From assembly GCA_026392775.1 (NCBI GenBank), contig JAPLBK010000065.1, positions 1-13,744 on the forward strand: DNA of 13,744 nt, given 5' to 3'. This document shows positions 1-7,512 of this stretch, one piece after another. The translations under genes were made by a program, and so were the position numbers. The notes beneath the pieces are model-generated. The model had not been told where the DNA came from. It worked only from the letters and a program-made list of their open reading frames with translations, and made no database searches. The stretch comes from Actinomycetota bacterium (GTDB taxonomy: Bacteria; Actinomycetota; Actinomycetes; Nanopelagicales; Nanopelagicaceae). Position 1 is the first letter of the stretch. Each line of letters opens with the position of its first letter.

Positions 1-1004
1 TGGGAGTTATTGGACAAGTAACACCGTGGAACTACCCGATGATGATGGCTGTGTGGAAGTGGGCTCCGGCAATTGCTGCAGGTAACACTGTTGTTTTAAA
101 GCCAAGTGACACAACTCCTGCATCAACAGTGTGGATGGCAACTGTGATGTCAGAGTTTTTACCAGCAGGTATTTTCAATGTTGTTTGCGGTGAACGTGAG
201 ACTGGACGCATGCTTGTCGAACACAAACGCCCTGACATGGTTTCAATTACAGGTTCAGTAGGTGCTGGAATACAAGTTGCTCAATCTGCAGCCACACAAC
301 TTAAGCGAGTGCACCTTGAACTCGGTGGCAAAGCTCCTGTCGTTGTTTTTGCAGATGCAGATTTAGCTGCTGCAGCTGAAGGCATTGCCATCGCTGGTTA
401 TTTCAACGCTGGCCAGGACTGCACTGCTGCAACGCGAGTCATGGTTGAAGCCAGTGTTTATGATGATTTTGTGGCACTTTTGGCGAAGCAGGCTAAGGGC
501 ATTTCTATTGGCTCCCCTGCAGAAGATGTTTTCTTAGGGCCAGTTAATAATGCCAACCAGTTAGCTCGTGTCAGTGGATTCTTTGATCGCCTTCCTTCTC
601 ATGCCAGAGTCATGACAGGTGGAAGCGCGCTAGATAAGCCAGGTTTCTTCTTCCCAGCAACAGTTGTTGCCGATTTGAAGCAAGATGACGAGATGATTCA
701 GAGCGAAATCTTTGGTCCAGTCATTACTGTTCAAAAATTTAGCGATGAAGCCGATGCGATTTCAAAGGCCAACGGGGTCGAGTATGGCTTGGCATCTAGC
801 GTGTGGACCAAGGACCACGGCCGTGCGATGAGAATGGCAAAAGCCTTTGACTTTGGTTGTGTCTGGATCAATACCCATATCCCTGTTGTCGCCGAAATGC
901 CCCATGGAGGTTTCAAGCGCTCGGGTTATGGCAAGGATCTTTCTGGCTATGGATTTGAAGATTACACAAGGATCAAGCACGTCATGACCAACCTTGGGGC
1001 GTAG
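1..1004 (+). CDS. patD: Aldehyde dehydrogenase, gamma-aminobutyraldehyde dehydrogenase type (5' partial)
   Basis: NAD(P)-dependent aldehyde dehydrogenase whose start lies outside the window; the frame is already open at position 3, so the ATG at 39 is internal. The first visible residues include the PWNYP motif of the family. The general-base Glu sits in LELGGK (codon at 318-320) and the catalytic Cys in NAGQDC (420-422), followed by the EIFGP motif. The C-terminal stretch with NTH, EMPHGG and SGYGKD closely recalls E. coli PatD/YdcW, which oxidises 4-aminobutanal to GABA. About 334 codons are visible against roughly 475 in the family, so around 140 N-terminal residues are missing. It lies 40 bases before a polyamine-type solute-binding gene, and an amine oxidase and an agmatinase follow, which supports the aminoaldehyde assignment. 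Other omega-aminoaldehydes or betaine aldehyde remain possible substrates. Confidence 0.87.
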   Translation, partial: GVIGQVTPWNYPMMMAVWKWAPAIAAGNTVVLKPSDTTPASTVWMATVMSEFLPAGIFNVVCGERETGRMLVEHKRPDMVSITGSVGAGIQVAQSAATQLKRVHLELGGKAPVVVFADADLAAAAEGIAIAGYFNAGQDCTAATRVMVEASVYDDFVALLAKQAKGISIGSPAEDVFLGPVNNANQLARVSGFFDRLPSHARVMTGGSALDKPGFFFPATVVADLKQDDEMIQSEIFGPVITVQKFSDEADAISKANGVEYGLASSVWTKDHGRAMRMAKAFDFGCVWINTHIPVVAEMPHGGFKRSGYGKDLSGYGFEDYTRIKHVMTNLGA

Positions 1005-1031
1005 TATTTCGCCCATAGACCCCGAATCACT

Positions 1032-1037
1032 AAGGAG
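1032..1037 (+). promoter_or_regulatory. Shine-Dalgarno site of potD
   Basis: AAGGAG lies seven bases before the ATG at 1045. It fixes that start in preference to the in-frame ATG at 994, which lies inside the end of the aldehyde dehydrogenase gene and would put 17 extra residues before the export signal. Confidence 0.8.
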
Positions 1038-1044
1038 CACATCA

Positions 1045-2223
1045 ATGTCACAAGAGCGTTCACTATCACCGGAAGCGCGTTCAATTCTTGGAACGCAGAT
1101 TTCACGCCGTGCTGTTCTAGCAGGAGCAGGTGGATTGGGTGCAGCAGGACTTCTTGCAGCGTGTGGCGGTGGAGCGTCATCTACTGGTGGTGATGCAAAG
1201 ACTGTTCGTTGGGGTAACTGGCCGTTGTATTTAGATTATGACGATAAGACAAAGACGTACCCAACTCTAGAAAAATTTATGACACAAACTGGACTTACAG
1301 CTAAGTATTTCGAAGATTACAACGACAACGATGAATTCTTTGGAAAAGTTCAAGCGCAGCTTAAGCTTGGAGAGGATATTGGCTATGACGTTGTTACACC
1401 AACGGACTGGATGGCTGCACGTTGGCTACGTCTTGGCTACACACAAAAATTTGATACAGCAAATGTTCCAAACAAGGTAAATATTCTTGATTCATTAGCC
1501 TCACCTTCCTTCGATCCAAACCGTGAATCATCACTCACATGGCAGGGCATCATGGCTGGTTTTGGTTGGAACGTACAAAAGAATCCAAAGGGAATTCATA
1601 CACTAGATGAACTTTTTGCTCCACAAAATAAGGGCAAGATTGTTGTGCTTACTGAAATGCGTGACACAATTGGAGTTATTTTGTTAGCCCAAGGTGTCGA
1701 TGTTACAAAGGTAACTGAAAATGAGTTTATGAATGCAGTTGATTTTATGGCTAAGAAGATCGCCGATGGATGGATTCGCGGGGTCAAGGGTAATGAATAC
1801 GCACAGGACCTTACTTCTGGGGATGCAACTGCAGTTATTGGCTGGTCAGGCGATATGTTCATTCTTTCCAGTGAAAATGAGGGAAAGTTTGACTTTGCTA
1901 TTCCAGAATCAGGTGGAACTATTTCAGGTGATAACTTGATGATTCCATCAACTGCATCTGCTGATGGTAAGAAGAATGCTGAAACTCTTATTAATTACTA
2001 CTACGACCCTGCGATTGCTGCAGAGGTTGCTGCATACGTTAACTATGTATGTCCAGTAAAGGGTGCTCAAGCAGCTATGGAAAAGATTGCACCAGAGTTG
2101 GTCAATTCTGAATACATTTTCCCAACAGAAAAGACTGCATCTCGTTTGCACATCTTCCGCTCACTCACACCAGATGAAGAAACCAAGTGGTCAGAGGCTT
2201 TCCAGAAGGCACAAGGCAACTAG
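1045..2223 (+). CDS. potD: Spermidine/putrescine-type ABC transporter substrate-binding lipoprotein
   Basis: Extracytoplasmic solute-binding protein of 392 residues that delivers polyamine to the PotABC importer. The N-terminus has a twin-arginine motif (SRRAVL, Arg21-Arg22), a Gly/Ala-rich hydrophobic stretch and a lipobox LAAC ending at Cys40. It is therefore predicted to be a Tat-exported, lipid-anchored protein on the outer face of the membrane. The mature part starts with a Gly/Ser/Thr-rich linker, then NWPLYLD and further on YDVVTPTDW, matching the fold and wording of PotD/PotF proteins. The start is chosen from the AAGGAG at 1032-1037. It is the first gene of potDABC; its stop TAG shares its last base with the GTG of potA, indicating co-translation. 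The exact ligand (putrescine, spermidine or another polyamine) cannot be told from the sequence. Confidence 0.9.
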   Translation: MSQERSLSPEARSILGTQISRRAVLAGAGGLGAAGLLAACGGGASSTGGDAKTVRWGNWPLYLDYDDKTKTYPTLEKFMTQTGLTAKYFEDYNDNDEFFGKVQAQLKLGEDIGYDVVTPTDWMAARWLRLGYTQKFDTANVPNKVNILDSLASPSFDPNRESSLTWQGIMAGFGWNVQKNPKGIHTLDELFAPQNKGKIVVLTEMRDTIGVILLAQGVDVTKVTENEFMNAVDFMAKKIADGWIRGVKGNEYAQDLTSGDATAVIGWSGDMFILSSENEGKFDFAIPESGGTISGDNLMIPSTASADGKKNAETLINYYYDPAIAAEVAAYVNYVCPVKGAQAAMEKIAPELVNSEYIFPTEKTASRLHIFRSLTPDEETKWSEAFQKAQGN

Positions 2224-3371
2224 TGTCATTGGATGCAATCTCTGCACGAGGAGATCTACGTCTAACTCGCATTACGAAGTCATACGGTGACTTTAAGGCT
2301 GTCGATGACTTAACACTTACTATTCCTAAGGGTTCATTTTTTGCTCTCCTTGGACCATCAGGTTGCGGCAAAACAACAACGTTGCGAATGGTCGCAGGTT
2401 TAGAAGAACCAACTGTCGGAAGTATTCACTTGGGTGATACGGACATAACAACTACCCGTCCATATCAACGCCCTATCAATACAGTTTTTCAAAACTATGC
2501 ATTATTTCCACATTTAACTATCTTTGAAAATATCGCCTTTGGTTTGCGCCGTCGCGGAATTAAAGATGTCAAGGAACAGGTTGATAAGGTTTTAAACCTT
2601 GTTGAGCTCCCGCATTTAGCAGAGCGCAAGCCAACACAGTTATCTGGCGGTCAACAACAGCGCATCGCACTTGCGCGCGCTATTGTTAATCGTCCGGCGT
2701 TGCTGCTTCTTGATGAACCGCTAGGTGCACTGGATCTTAAACTCCGTCGACAGATGCAGATAGAGCTCAAGTGGATACAGCGTGAAGTTGGTTTAACTTT
2801 CGTTCACGTAACACATGATCAAGAAGAAGCCATGACAATGGCTGACACGATTGCTGTTATGAATGAGGGAAAGATTGAGCAGATGGGCTCTCCAGCAGAT
2901 TTGTATGACAATCCAGAGACAGCTTTTGTTGCCAACTTCCTAGGTCAATCTAATTTGATTAAAGGCAAAATCGATGGCAATGATGGAGATAATTTAGTTG
3001 TCGATCTCTTTGGTCAGAGGATTTCAATGCCCAAAAAGCGAAGTCACGCAGTTGATAACTCACTCTATGCAGGAATTCGGCCAGAGAAGTTTAGAATTTC
3101 TCGCCTTGGAACTCCGGTGAAAGGCAACACTTTAACTGGCGGACACATCGAAGATGTTTCATATATTGGCGTAAGCACGCAATACGTCGTTGCAATGCCA
3201 TGGGGCCAGGAAGTGATGGTCTTTGAACAAAATGACGATGGAGTTGCACCATTTGATAAAGGTGATGAGGTAAATATCTCGTGGGAACCAACATTCACAT
3301 TTGGTTTGCGTGGCGATGAGGATATTGACGCCGGTACTGAAGTTAATCCTGAGGAATTAGAGGAGCAATAA
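2223..3371 (+). CDS. potA: Polyamine ABC transporter ATP-binding protein
   Basis: Cytoplasmic ATPase subunit of the polyamine importer, 382 residues from the chosen GTG. Visible motifs in order: Walker A GPSGCGKT (44-51), Q-loop FQNY with Gln90, ABC signature LSGGQ (140-144), Walker B LLLLDE (160-165), D-loop with Asp171, and the switch histidine in VTHD (His198). The C-terminal third, from about residue 240, is the TOBE-type regulatory domain usual in PotA/UgpC-like subunits. I chose the GTG at 2223, which overlaps the potD stop by one base (TAGTG) and has a weak ACAAGG site six bases upstream. An in-frame ATG at 2187 would add 12 residues but overlaps potD by 37 bases. It stops one base before potB. 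The QNYALFPHLT stretch after the Q-loop is typical of the polyamine/iron/thiamine importer group. Confidence 0.93.
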   Translation: MSLDAISARGDLRLTRITKSYGDFKAVDDLTLTIPKGSFFALLGPSGCGKTTTLRMVAGLEEPTVGSIHLGDTDITTTRPYQRPINTVFQNYALFPHLTIFENIAFGLRRRGIKDVKEQVDKVLNLVELPHLAERKPTQLSGGQQQRIALARAIVNRPALLLLDEPLGALDLKLRRQMQIELKWIQREVGLTFVHVTHDQEEAMTMADTIAVMNEGKIEQMGSPADLYDNPETAFVANFLGQSNLIKGKIDGNDGDNLVVDLFGQRISMPKKRSHAVDNSLYAGIRPEKFRISRLGTPVKGNTLTGGHIEDVSYIGVSTQYVVAMPWGQEVMVFEQNDDGVAPFDKGDEVNISWEPTFTFGLRGDEDIDAGTEVNPEELEEQ

Positions 3372-3372
3372 C

Positions 3373-4227
3373 GTGTCCTTTCCAAAGGTACGTGCTCCTT
3401 ACCTGCTCCTTTTCCCAGGTTTTGCCTTTCTTTTTACTTTTTTTATCCTGCCAATTATTAACCTGGCTCAAACTTCGACTCAGACGCCAGTTAAAGGTGG
3501 AGATACAGGTCAATACGAACAAACTCTGGCCTTTAGTAACTACATCCAGGCATTTGTAGATAACAAAGAACAGTTTGCTCGGTCATTTGTTTACGCAACT
3601 TTAGCCACAGTATTTGCTCTAGCTATTGCTTATCCACTGGCCTATGCAATTGCCTTTAAATCAGGAAAATTCAAAAATATTCTTCTTGTATTAGTCGTTG
3701 CACCTTTCTTTACTTCTTTCCTACTTCGTACTATTGCTTGGAAGCAGATTCTTGGTGAAGAGGGTTTCGTTGTTCCAGGCCTACGTAACCTGCACATCAT
3801 TGGGCAGCAGACCACACTGACATCAACTTCAGTAGCGGTGGTTGCAGGTATGACATATAACTTCTTGCCATTTATGACTTTGCCACTCTATGCATCTTTA
3901 GAGCGTATTGACCCGCGGACAATTGAAGCTGCCGGTGACCTCTATGCCAATGGAATAACAGCATTTCGCTGCGTGACAGTTCCGCTTTCTCTGCCAGGTG
4001 TAGTTGCCGGAACTCTTCTTACATTTATTCCAGCTGCAGGTGACTATGTGAACGCCGCGATTTTGGGAAGTCCTAATACCAAGATGATTGGCAATGTGAT
4101 TGAGTCACGCTATTTCAAGATTGTTGATTATCCAACGGCAGCTGCGCTTTCCTTCACGCTGATGGCAGCGATCTTGATTCTTGTCACTTTGTATATTCGT
4201 AAAGCCGGAACGGAGGAGTTGGTATGA
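3373..4227 (+). CDS. potB: Polyamine ABC transporter permease, PotB type
   Basis: Integral membrane permease of 284 residues, one half of the transport channel. About six hydrophobic segments are visible, near residues 9-31, 70-96, 103-122, 150-175, 205-225 and 256-276. The cytoplasmic EAA loop that docks to PotA lies at about 185-212 (EAAGDLYANG, then PLSLPG). The start is a GTG one base after the potA stop, with AGGAG at 3361-3365 seven bases upstream. Its end overlaps the potC start in an ATGA arrangement. The length matches PotB/PotH proteins. Position before PotC and the longer first periplasmic loop support PotB over PotC. Confidence 0.92.
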   Translation: MSFPKVRAPYLLLFPGFAFLFTFFILPIINLAQTSTQTPVKGGDTGQYEQTLAFSNYIQAFVDNKEQFARSFVYATLATVFALAIAYPLAYAIAFKSGKFKNILLVLVVAPFFTSFLLRTIAWKQILGEEGFVVPGLRNLHIIGQQTTLTSTSVAVVAGMTYNFLPFMTLPLYASLERIDPRTIEAAGDLYANGITAFRCVTVPLSLPGVVAGTLLTFIPAAGDYVNAAILGSPNTKMIGNVIESRYFKIVDYPTAAALSFTLMAAILILVTLYIRKAGTEELV

Positions 4228-5060
4228 GCCAAAAAGTTAGGGACGCATCCATCCCAACCATCCCAGCTAAGGCTCGATTCTCCCGTTGGTTTGGGCGCAA
4301 TTTGCTGCGCATATATATGATCTTTGGTTTCACTTACCTCTTTATCCCAGTTGCTTACACATTTGTCTTCTCATTTAATGACTCAGGAAAAAGCAATTTA
4401 ATCTGGAAGGGCTTCACGTTAAGTAATTGGCAAAACCCTTGTGGAGCCCCTGAAGTGTGTAACGCACTTGGAAACTCAATAAAAATTGGTTTATTGGCTA
4501 CTACATTTTCAACGATTCTTGGCACGATGATTGCCTTTGCTATTGGGCGCTATCAGTTCAAGGGTCGTTCTAGTTCAAACTTGCTCATCTTTTTACCGAT
4601 GGCAACACCTGAGATTGTTCTTGGTGCCTCACTCCTTTCACTATTCTTAGTATTTAAAATCAATCCAGGCTTCTGGCCAACAGTTATTGCTCACGTAATG
4701 TTTTGTATTTCATTTGTAGTTGTAACAGTTAAGGCCCGCATTGCATCACTTGACCCACGTCTTGAACAAGCTGCAATGGATCTTTATGCCAATGAAATCG
4801 AAACTTTCCGCCGAGTTACTTTGCCATTAGTAGCACCTGGAATTGCAGGGGCAGCCTTGCTGGCTTTTAGCCTTTCCTTTGACGATTTCATTATTACTAA
4901 TTTCAACTCCGGAACCCTGATCACTTTCCCTAAGTTTGTCTACGTTTCTGCTGCGCGTGGAATTCCAGCACAGGCTAATGTGATTGGTTCTGCGATGTTT
5001 TTCTTGGCATTAGCCATAGTTATTGCGAGTCAACTAGTAAAACGCAAGAAAACCCGCTAA
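4224..5060 (+). CDS. potC: Polyamine ABC transporter permease, PotC type
   Basis: Second membrane permease of the importer, 278 residues. It begins in the ATGA overlap with potB and has a strong GGAGGA site at 4212-4217. After a basic cytoplasmic N-terminus there are hydrophobic segments near residues 29-50, 84-108, 119-144, 152-170, 204-220 and 252-272. The EAA loop is at about 181-208 (EQAAMDLYAN, then PLVAPG), followed by SFDDFIIT, a stretch typical of PotC/PotI. The first extracytoplasmic loop contains two cysteines, Cys73 and Cys79, which could form a disulfide. The C-terminus is short and basic (KRKKTR). It is the last gene of the tight potDABC overlap series; 51 bases follow before the next coding region. 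Confidence 0.92.
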   Translation: MSQKVRDASIPTIPAKARFSRWFGRNLLRIYMIFGFTYLFIPVAYTFVFSFNDSGKSNLIWKGFTLSNWQNPCGAPEVCNALGNSIKIGLLATTFSTILGTMIAFAIGRYQFKGRSSSNLLIFLPMATPEIVLGASLLSLFLVFKINPGFWPTVIAHVMFCISFVVVTVKARIASLDPRLEQAAMDLYANEIETFRRVTLPLVAPGIAGAALLAFSLSFDDFIITNFNSGTLITFPKFVYVSAARGIPAQANVIGSAMFFLALAIVIASQLVKRKKTR

Positions 5061-5111
5061 TATTTCGCTAGTCCACAACGAACTACAGGTTGTTTAAGAA
5101 AAATCTGCGCT

Positions 5112-6491
5112 GTGTCACAGATGCAGCCGGCTTTGTATTGGCTGGATGAAGATCCCCTTGAACCACAACCAAATCCAACACTAATTGGTGATGTCACCAC
5201 AGATTTGTGTGTGGTGGGTGCTGGCTATACCGGTTTATGGACTGCATTAATTGCAAAAGAACAGAATCCAGAACGCGAAGTAATCATTGTTGAGCAACGC
5301 GAAACTGGCGCGGGTGCCTCAGGGCGAAATGGTGGATTTTGTAGCTACTCATTGACCCACGGCTTTATGAATGGATACAGCAGATTTAAAGATGAGATGG
5401 CCGTTATTGAACGCTTGGGCCGAGAGAATTTAGATCTCATTGAAGAAACTATCAAACGATATGGGATTGACTGCCAATTTGAATGGACGGGCGAGCTACG
5501 AATTGCCAATGAAGAGTGGCAGATTCAAGGCTTAGTAGATGAGGCAAATCTTCGTAACTCTTTTGGAGATCATGTTGAAGTTTTAGGTCAAGAAGAAATA
5601 CAAGCACGTGTTAATTCACCGTTATCTAAAGCGGCGCTATGGGATCCAGATGGAACTGCTTTAGTAGATCCAGCCAGATTGGTCTGGGGATTAGAAAGAG
5701 CATGTTTGAAGTTAGGTGTCAAGATTTTCGAGAACACTCATGTTGAATGGTTAGAGCGCACAAGTGGCGCAATGATTGTGCACACTCCATATGGGGGCGT
5801 CTATGCCCAAAAGGTTGCTCTAGCTACAAATATTTTTAAATCACTAGTCAAGCGTGCCCATAAATATGTTGTTCCTGTCTATGACTTTCAATTAGTCACA
5901 GAGCCATTAACAAAAGAGCAGATGAAATCTATTGGTTGGAAAGGTCGTGAAGGTTTATCAGAGGCTGGAAACCAATTTCATTACTATCGCTTAACAAAAG
6001 ATAACGAGATTTTGTGGGGTGGCTATGATGCTATTTATAATTTCCGCGGCAAAGTGCGCCAAGAATATGAATCAGATGCTGAAACTTATGCGCATTTAGC
6101 GCAGGCATTTTTAGAAACCTTTCCACAATTAAAGGGAATTAAGTTCACCCATGGTTGGGGTGGAGCAATTGATACATGCTCGCGGTTCTCACCATTTTGG
6201 GGCAAGGCTTATGGTGGGCGAGTGGCCTATGTATTGGGCTATACCGGACTTGGTGTTGGCTCGACTCGATTTGGTGCGCAAGTAATGTTGGATCTTCTGG
6301 ATAAGGTTGATAACGAACGCACTCGTTTAAAGATGGTTCGAAAGAAGCCGTTACCATTCCCACCTGAGCCTTTTAAGTTTATTTTCATCCGAATTACGCA
6401 GTGGTCAATTAATAGGGCTGATCAAAATCAAGGTAAGCGCAATTTATGGCTGAGATTGCTGGATGTATTGGGCTTGGGCTTTGATTCTTAA
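5112..6491 (+). CDS. FAD-dependent amine oxidoreductase (DAO family, PuuB/OrdL-like)
   Basis: Flavoprotein of the D-amino-acid oxidase superfamily, 459 residues from the GTG at 5112 (456 from the ATG at 5121; neither has a clear Shine-Dalgarno site). The dinucleotide-binding motif VGAGYTG lies at 35-41 with the ribose-binding acid Glu61, and GASGRNGG at 68-75 is characteristic of this family. A second nucleotide-contacting stretch is ALATN at 236-240. HGWGG (347-351) and GYTGLGVG (376-383) form the C-terminal flavin site. A basic tail of about 55 residues ends in GLGFDS; from memory, similar tails occur in actinobacterial relatives. Next to pot genes and an aminobutyraldehyde dehydrogenase, the likely job is oxidative deamination of putrescine, or of gamma-glutamylputrescine as in PuuB, to an aldehyde plus ammonia and hydrogen peroxide. 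The substrate is inferred from context only. Confidence 0.82.
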   Translation: MSQMQPALYWLDEDPLEPQPNPTLIGDVTTDLCVVGAGYTGLWTALIAKEQNPEREVIIVEQRETGAGASGRNGGFCSYSLTHGFMNGYSRFKDEMAVIERLGRENLDLIEETIKRYGIDCQFEWTGELRIANEEWQIQGLVDEANLRNSFGDHVEVLGQEEIQARVNSPLSKAALWDPDGTALVDPARLVWGLERACLKLGVKIFENTHVEWLERTSGAMIVHTPYGGVYAQKVALATNIFKSLVKRAHKYVVPVYDFQLVTEPLTKEQMKSIGWKGREGLSEAGNQFHYYRLTKDNEILWGGYDAIYNFRGKVRQEYESDAETYAHLAQAFLETFPQLKGIKFTHGWGGAIDTCSRFSPFWGKAYGGRVAYVLGYTGLGVGSTRFGAQVMLDLLDKVDNERTRLKMVRKKPLPFPPEPFKFIFIRITQWSINRADQNQGKRNLWLRLLDVLGLGFDS

Positions 6492-6512
6492 GCTTTACCT
6501 CTATTCTTAAGC
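6484..6512 (+). repeat. 10-bp direct repeat around the oxidoreductase/speB junction
   Basis: ATTCTTAAGC occurs at 6484-6493 and again at 6503-6512, a spacing of 19 bases start to start. The first copy holds the stop codon of the oxidoreductase and the second ends one base before the speB ATG. Because CTTAAG is its own reverse complement, the copies could also pair as a 6-bp stem. A repressor operator pair is possible, as is chance. Confidence 0.6.
6502..6507 (+). promoter_or_regulatory. Candidate -10 element for a leaderless speB transcript
   Basis: TATTCT fits the TANNNT -10 consensus and ends six bases before the speB ATG at 6514, so transcription would begin at or beside the start codon. 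No Shine-Dalgarno sequence is present. The -35 region is weak. The hexamer lies inside the second copy of a 10-base direct repeat. Confidence 0.5.
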
Positions 6513-6513
6513 C

Positions 6514-7512
6514 ATGGTTAATCACGGCAATATGTATGGCCCCGATTTCACATTTCTTGGAATTGAGCGCTGTGATTTAGATATTCCTTCGACCTATGCC
6601 GATGCTGATGTGATCATTGTTGGCGCACCCATTGATAGCGGGACATCACATCGATCCGGTGCAAAGTTTGGTCCTCAAGCAATACGCGGAGGCGACTATC
6701 TATCGCATGATGCTGAGCGTCCACATTTAGCTTTGCGCATTGATGCCTTAAAGGAAATGAAAGTTGTCGATGCGGGAGATCTATTAATGCCCGGTAGTGA
6801 TTTAGTTGCCTCGCTAGAAGTATTAGCTCAAGCTACAGAAAAGATTTCACGAGCAGGTGCAATTCCCGTAATTCTTGGTGGAGATCATTCAATTGCATCT
6901 GCTGATGTTGCCGGAATCGTACGTCATCGTGGTATGGGCAAGATTTCAATGATTCACTTTGATGCACATGCCGATACCGGCGAAGATCAATGGGGAGCAT
7001 TAGTTGGTCATGGCACACCTATGCGTCGCTTAATTGACACAGGAACAGTGCGTGGCGATCGTTTCTTACAGTTAGGTTTGCGCGGCTATTGGCCAGATGC
7101 AAAGACCCTAGATTGGATGCGCGATCAAGGAATGCGCTCATATGAAATGACTGAGATTCACCACCGCGGACTCAATACTGTCTTAGATGAATCTTTTTCG
7201 ATTCTAACCAATGAGTGCGATGGCGTTTTCTTATCTGTAGATATCGATGTCGTTGATCCAGGGATGGCTCCAGGAACAGGAACTCCTGAACCAGGGGGAA
7301 TGACTAGCCGTGAACTTTTAGAGTCTGTGCGCAGAATCTGTCTTGAACTACCTATTGTGGGTATTGATGTTGTTGAAGTTGCACCTGCTTTTGATAGTGC
7401 GGATATAACAGCAATTTTGGCGAACCGAGTTGTTTTAGAGGCGCTGAGTGCGATTGCAAAACGCCGTTCAGGAACTAAGTACTCCCCAACACAAAATCTT
7501 CTGGATCGATAA
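6514..7512 (+). CDS. speB: Agmatinase-family ureohydrolase
   Basis: Binuclear manganese hydrolase of the arginase/agmatinase superfamily, 332 residues, which splits a guanidino group to release urea. All metal ligands of the family are visible: His125 in GGDHS, Asp150, His152 and Asp154 in FDAHAD, and Asp243 and Asp245 in SVDIDVVDP. GHGTP at 165-169 and GLRGYWP at 188-194 lie in the substrate-pocket region and differ from the wording I recall for E. coli SpeB. Agmatine to putrescine is the most likely reaction given the polyamine importer, amine oxidase and aminobutyraldehyde dehydrogenase upstream. Guanidinobutyrate, guanidinopropionate or free guanidine cannot be excluded. The start is the ATG at 6514, which has no Shine-Dalgarno site but a -10-like hexamer at leaderless spacing. 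The dxr ATG follows its stop codon directly. Confidence 0.88.
   Translation: MVNHGNMYGPDFTFLGIERCDLDIPSTYADADVIIVGAPIDSGTSHRSGAKFGPQAIRGGDYLSHDAERPHLALRIDALKEMKVVDAGDLLMPGSDLVASLEVLAQATEKISRAGAIPVILGGDHSIASADVAGIVRHRGMGKISMIHFDAHADTGEDQWGALVGHGTPMRRLIDTGTVRGDRFLQLGLRGYWPDAKTLDWMRDQGMRSYEMTEIHHRGLNTVLDESFSILTNECDGVFLSVDIDVVDPGMAPGTGTPEPGGMTSRELLESVRRICLELPIVGIDVVEVAPAFDSADITAILANRVVLEALSAIAKRRSGTKYSPTQNLLDR

Noticed and set aside
994..1044. Upstream ATG at 994 as the start of potD
   Set aside because: It would overlap the aldehyde dehydrogenase and add a tail before the Tat signal, whereas the ATG at 1045 has a well-spaced AAGGAG.
2187..2222. Upstream ATG at 2187 as the start of potA
   Set aside because: The extra 12 residues overlap potD and precede the point where PotA proteins normally begin; the GTG at 2223 makes the tight overlap seen through the operon.
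3065..3385. 106-codon open frame on the - strand opposite the end of potA
   Set aside because: Ser/Pro-rich shadow of the potA C-terminal domain with no motif and no upstream signal.
3373..5060. potB and potC as a recent tandem duplication
   Set aside because: They share only the EAA-loop pattern and overall topology expected of paired permeases; the rest of the sequence is clearly different.
5058..5111. ACAAC/GTTGT inverted repeat (5075-5079 and 5089-5093) as a terminator after potC
   Set aside because: Only five base pairs, AT-rich, with a nine-base loop and no following T-run; not convincing as a terminator or operator.
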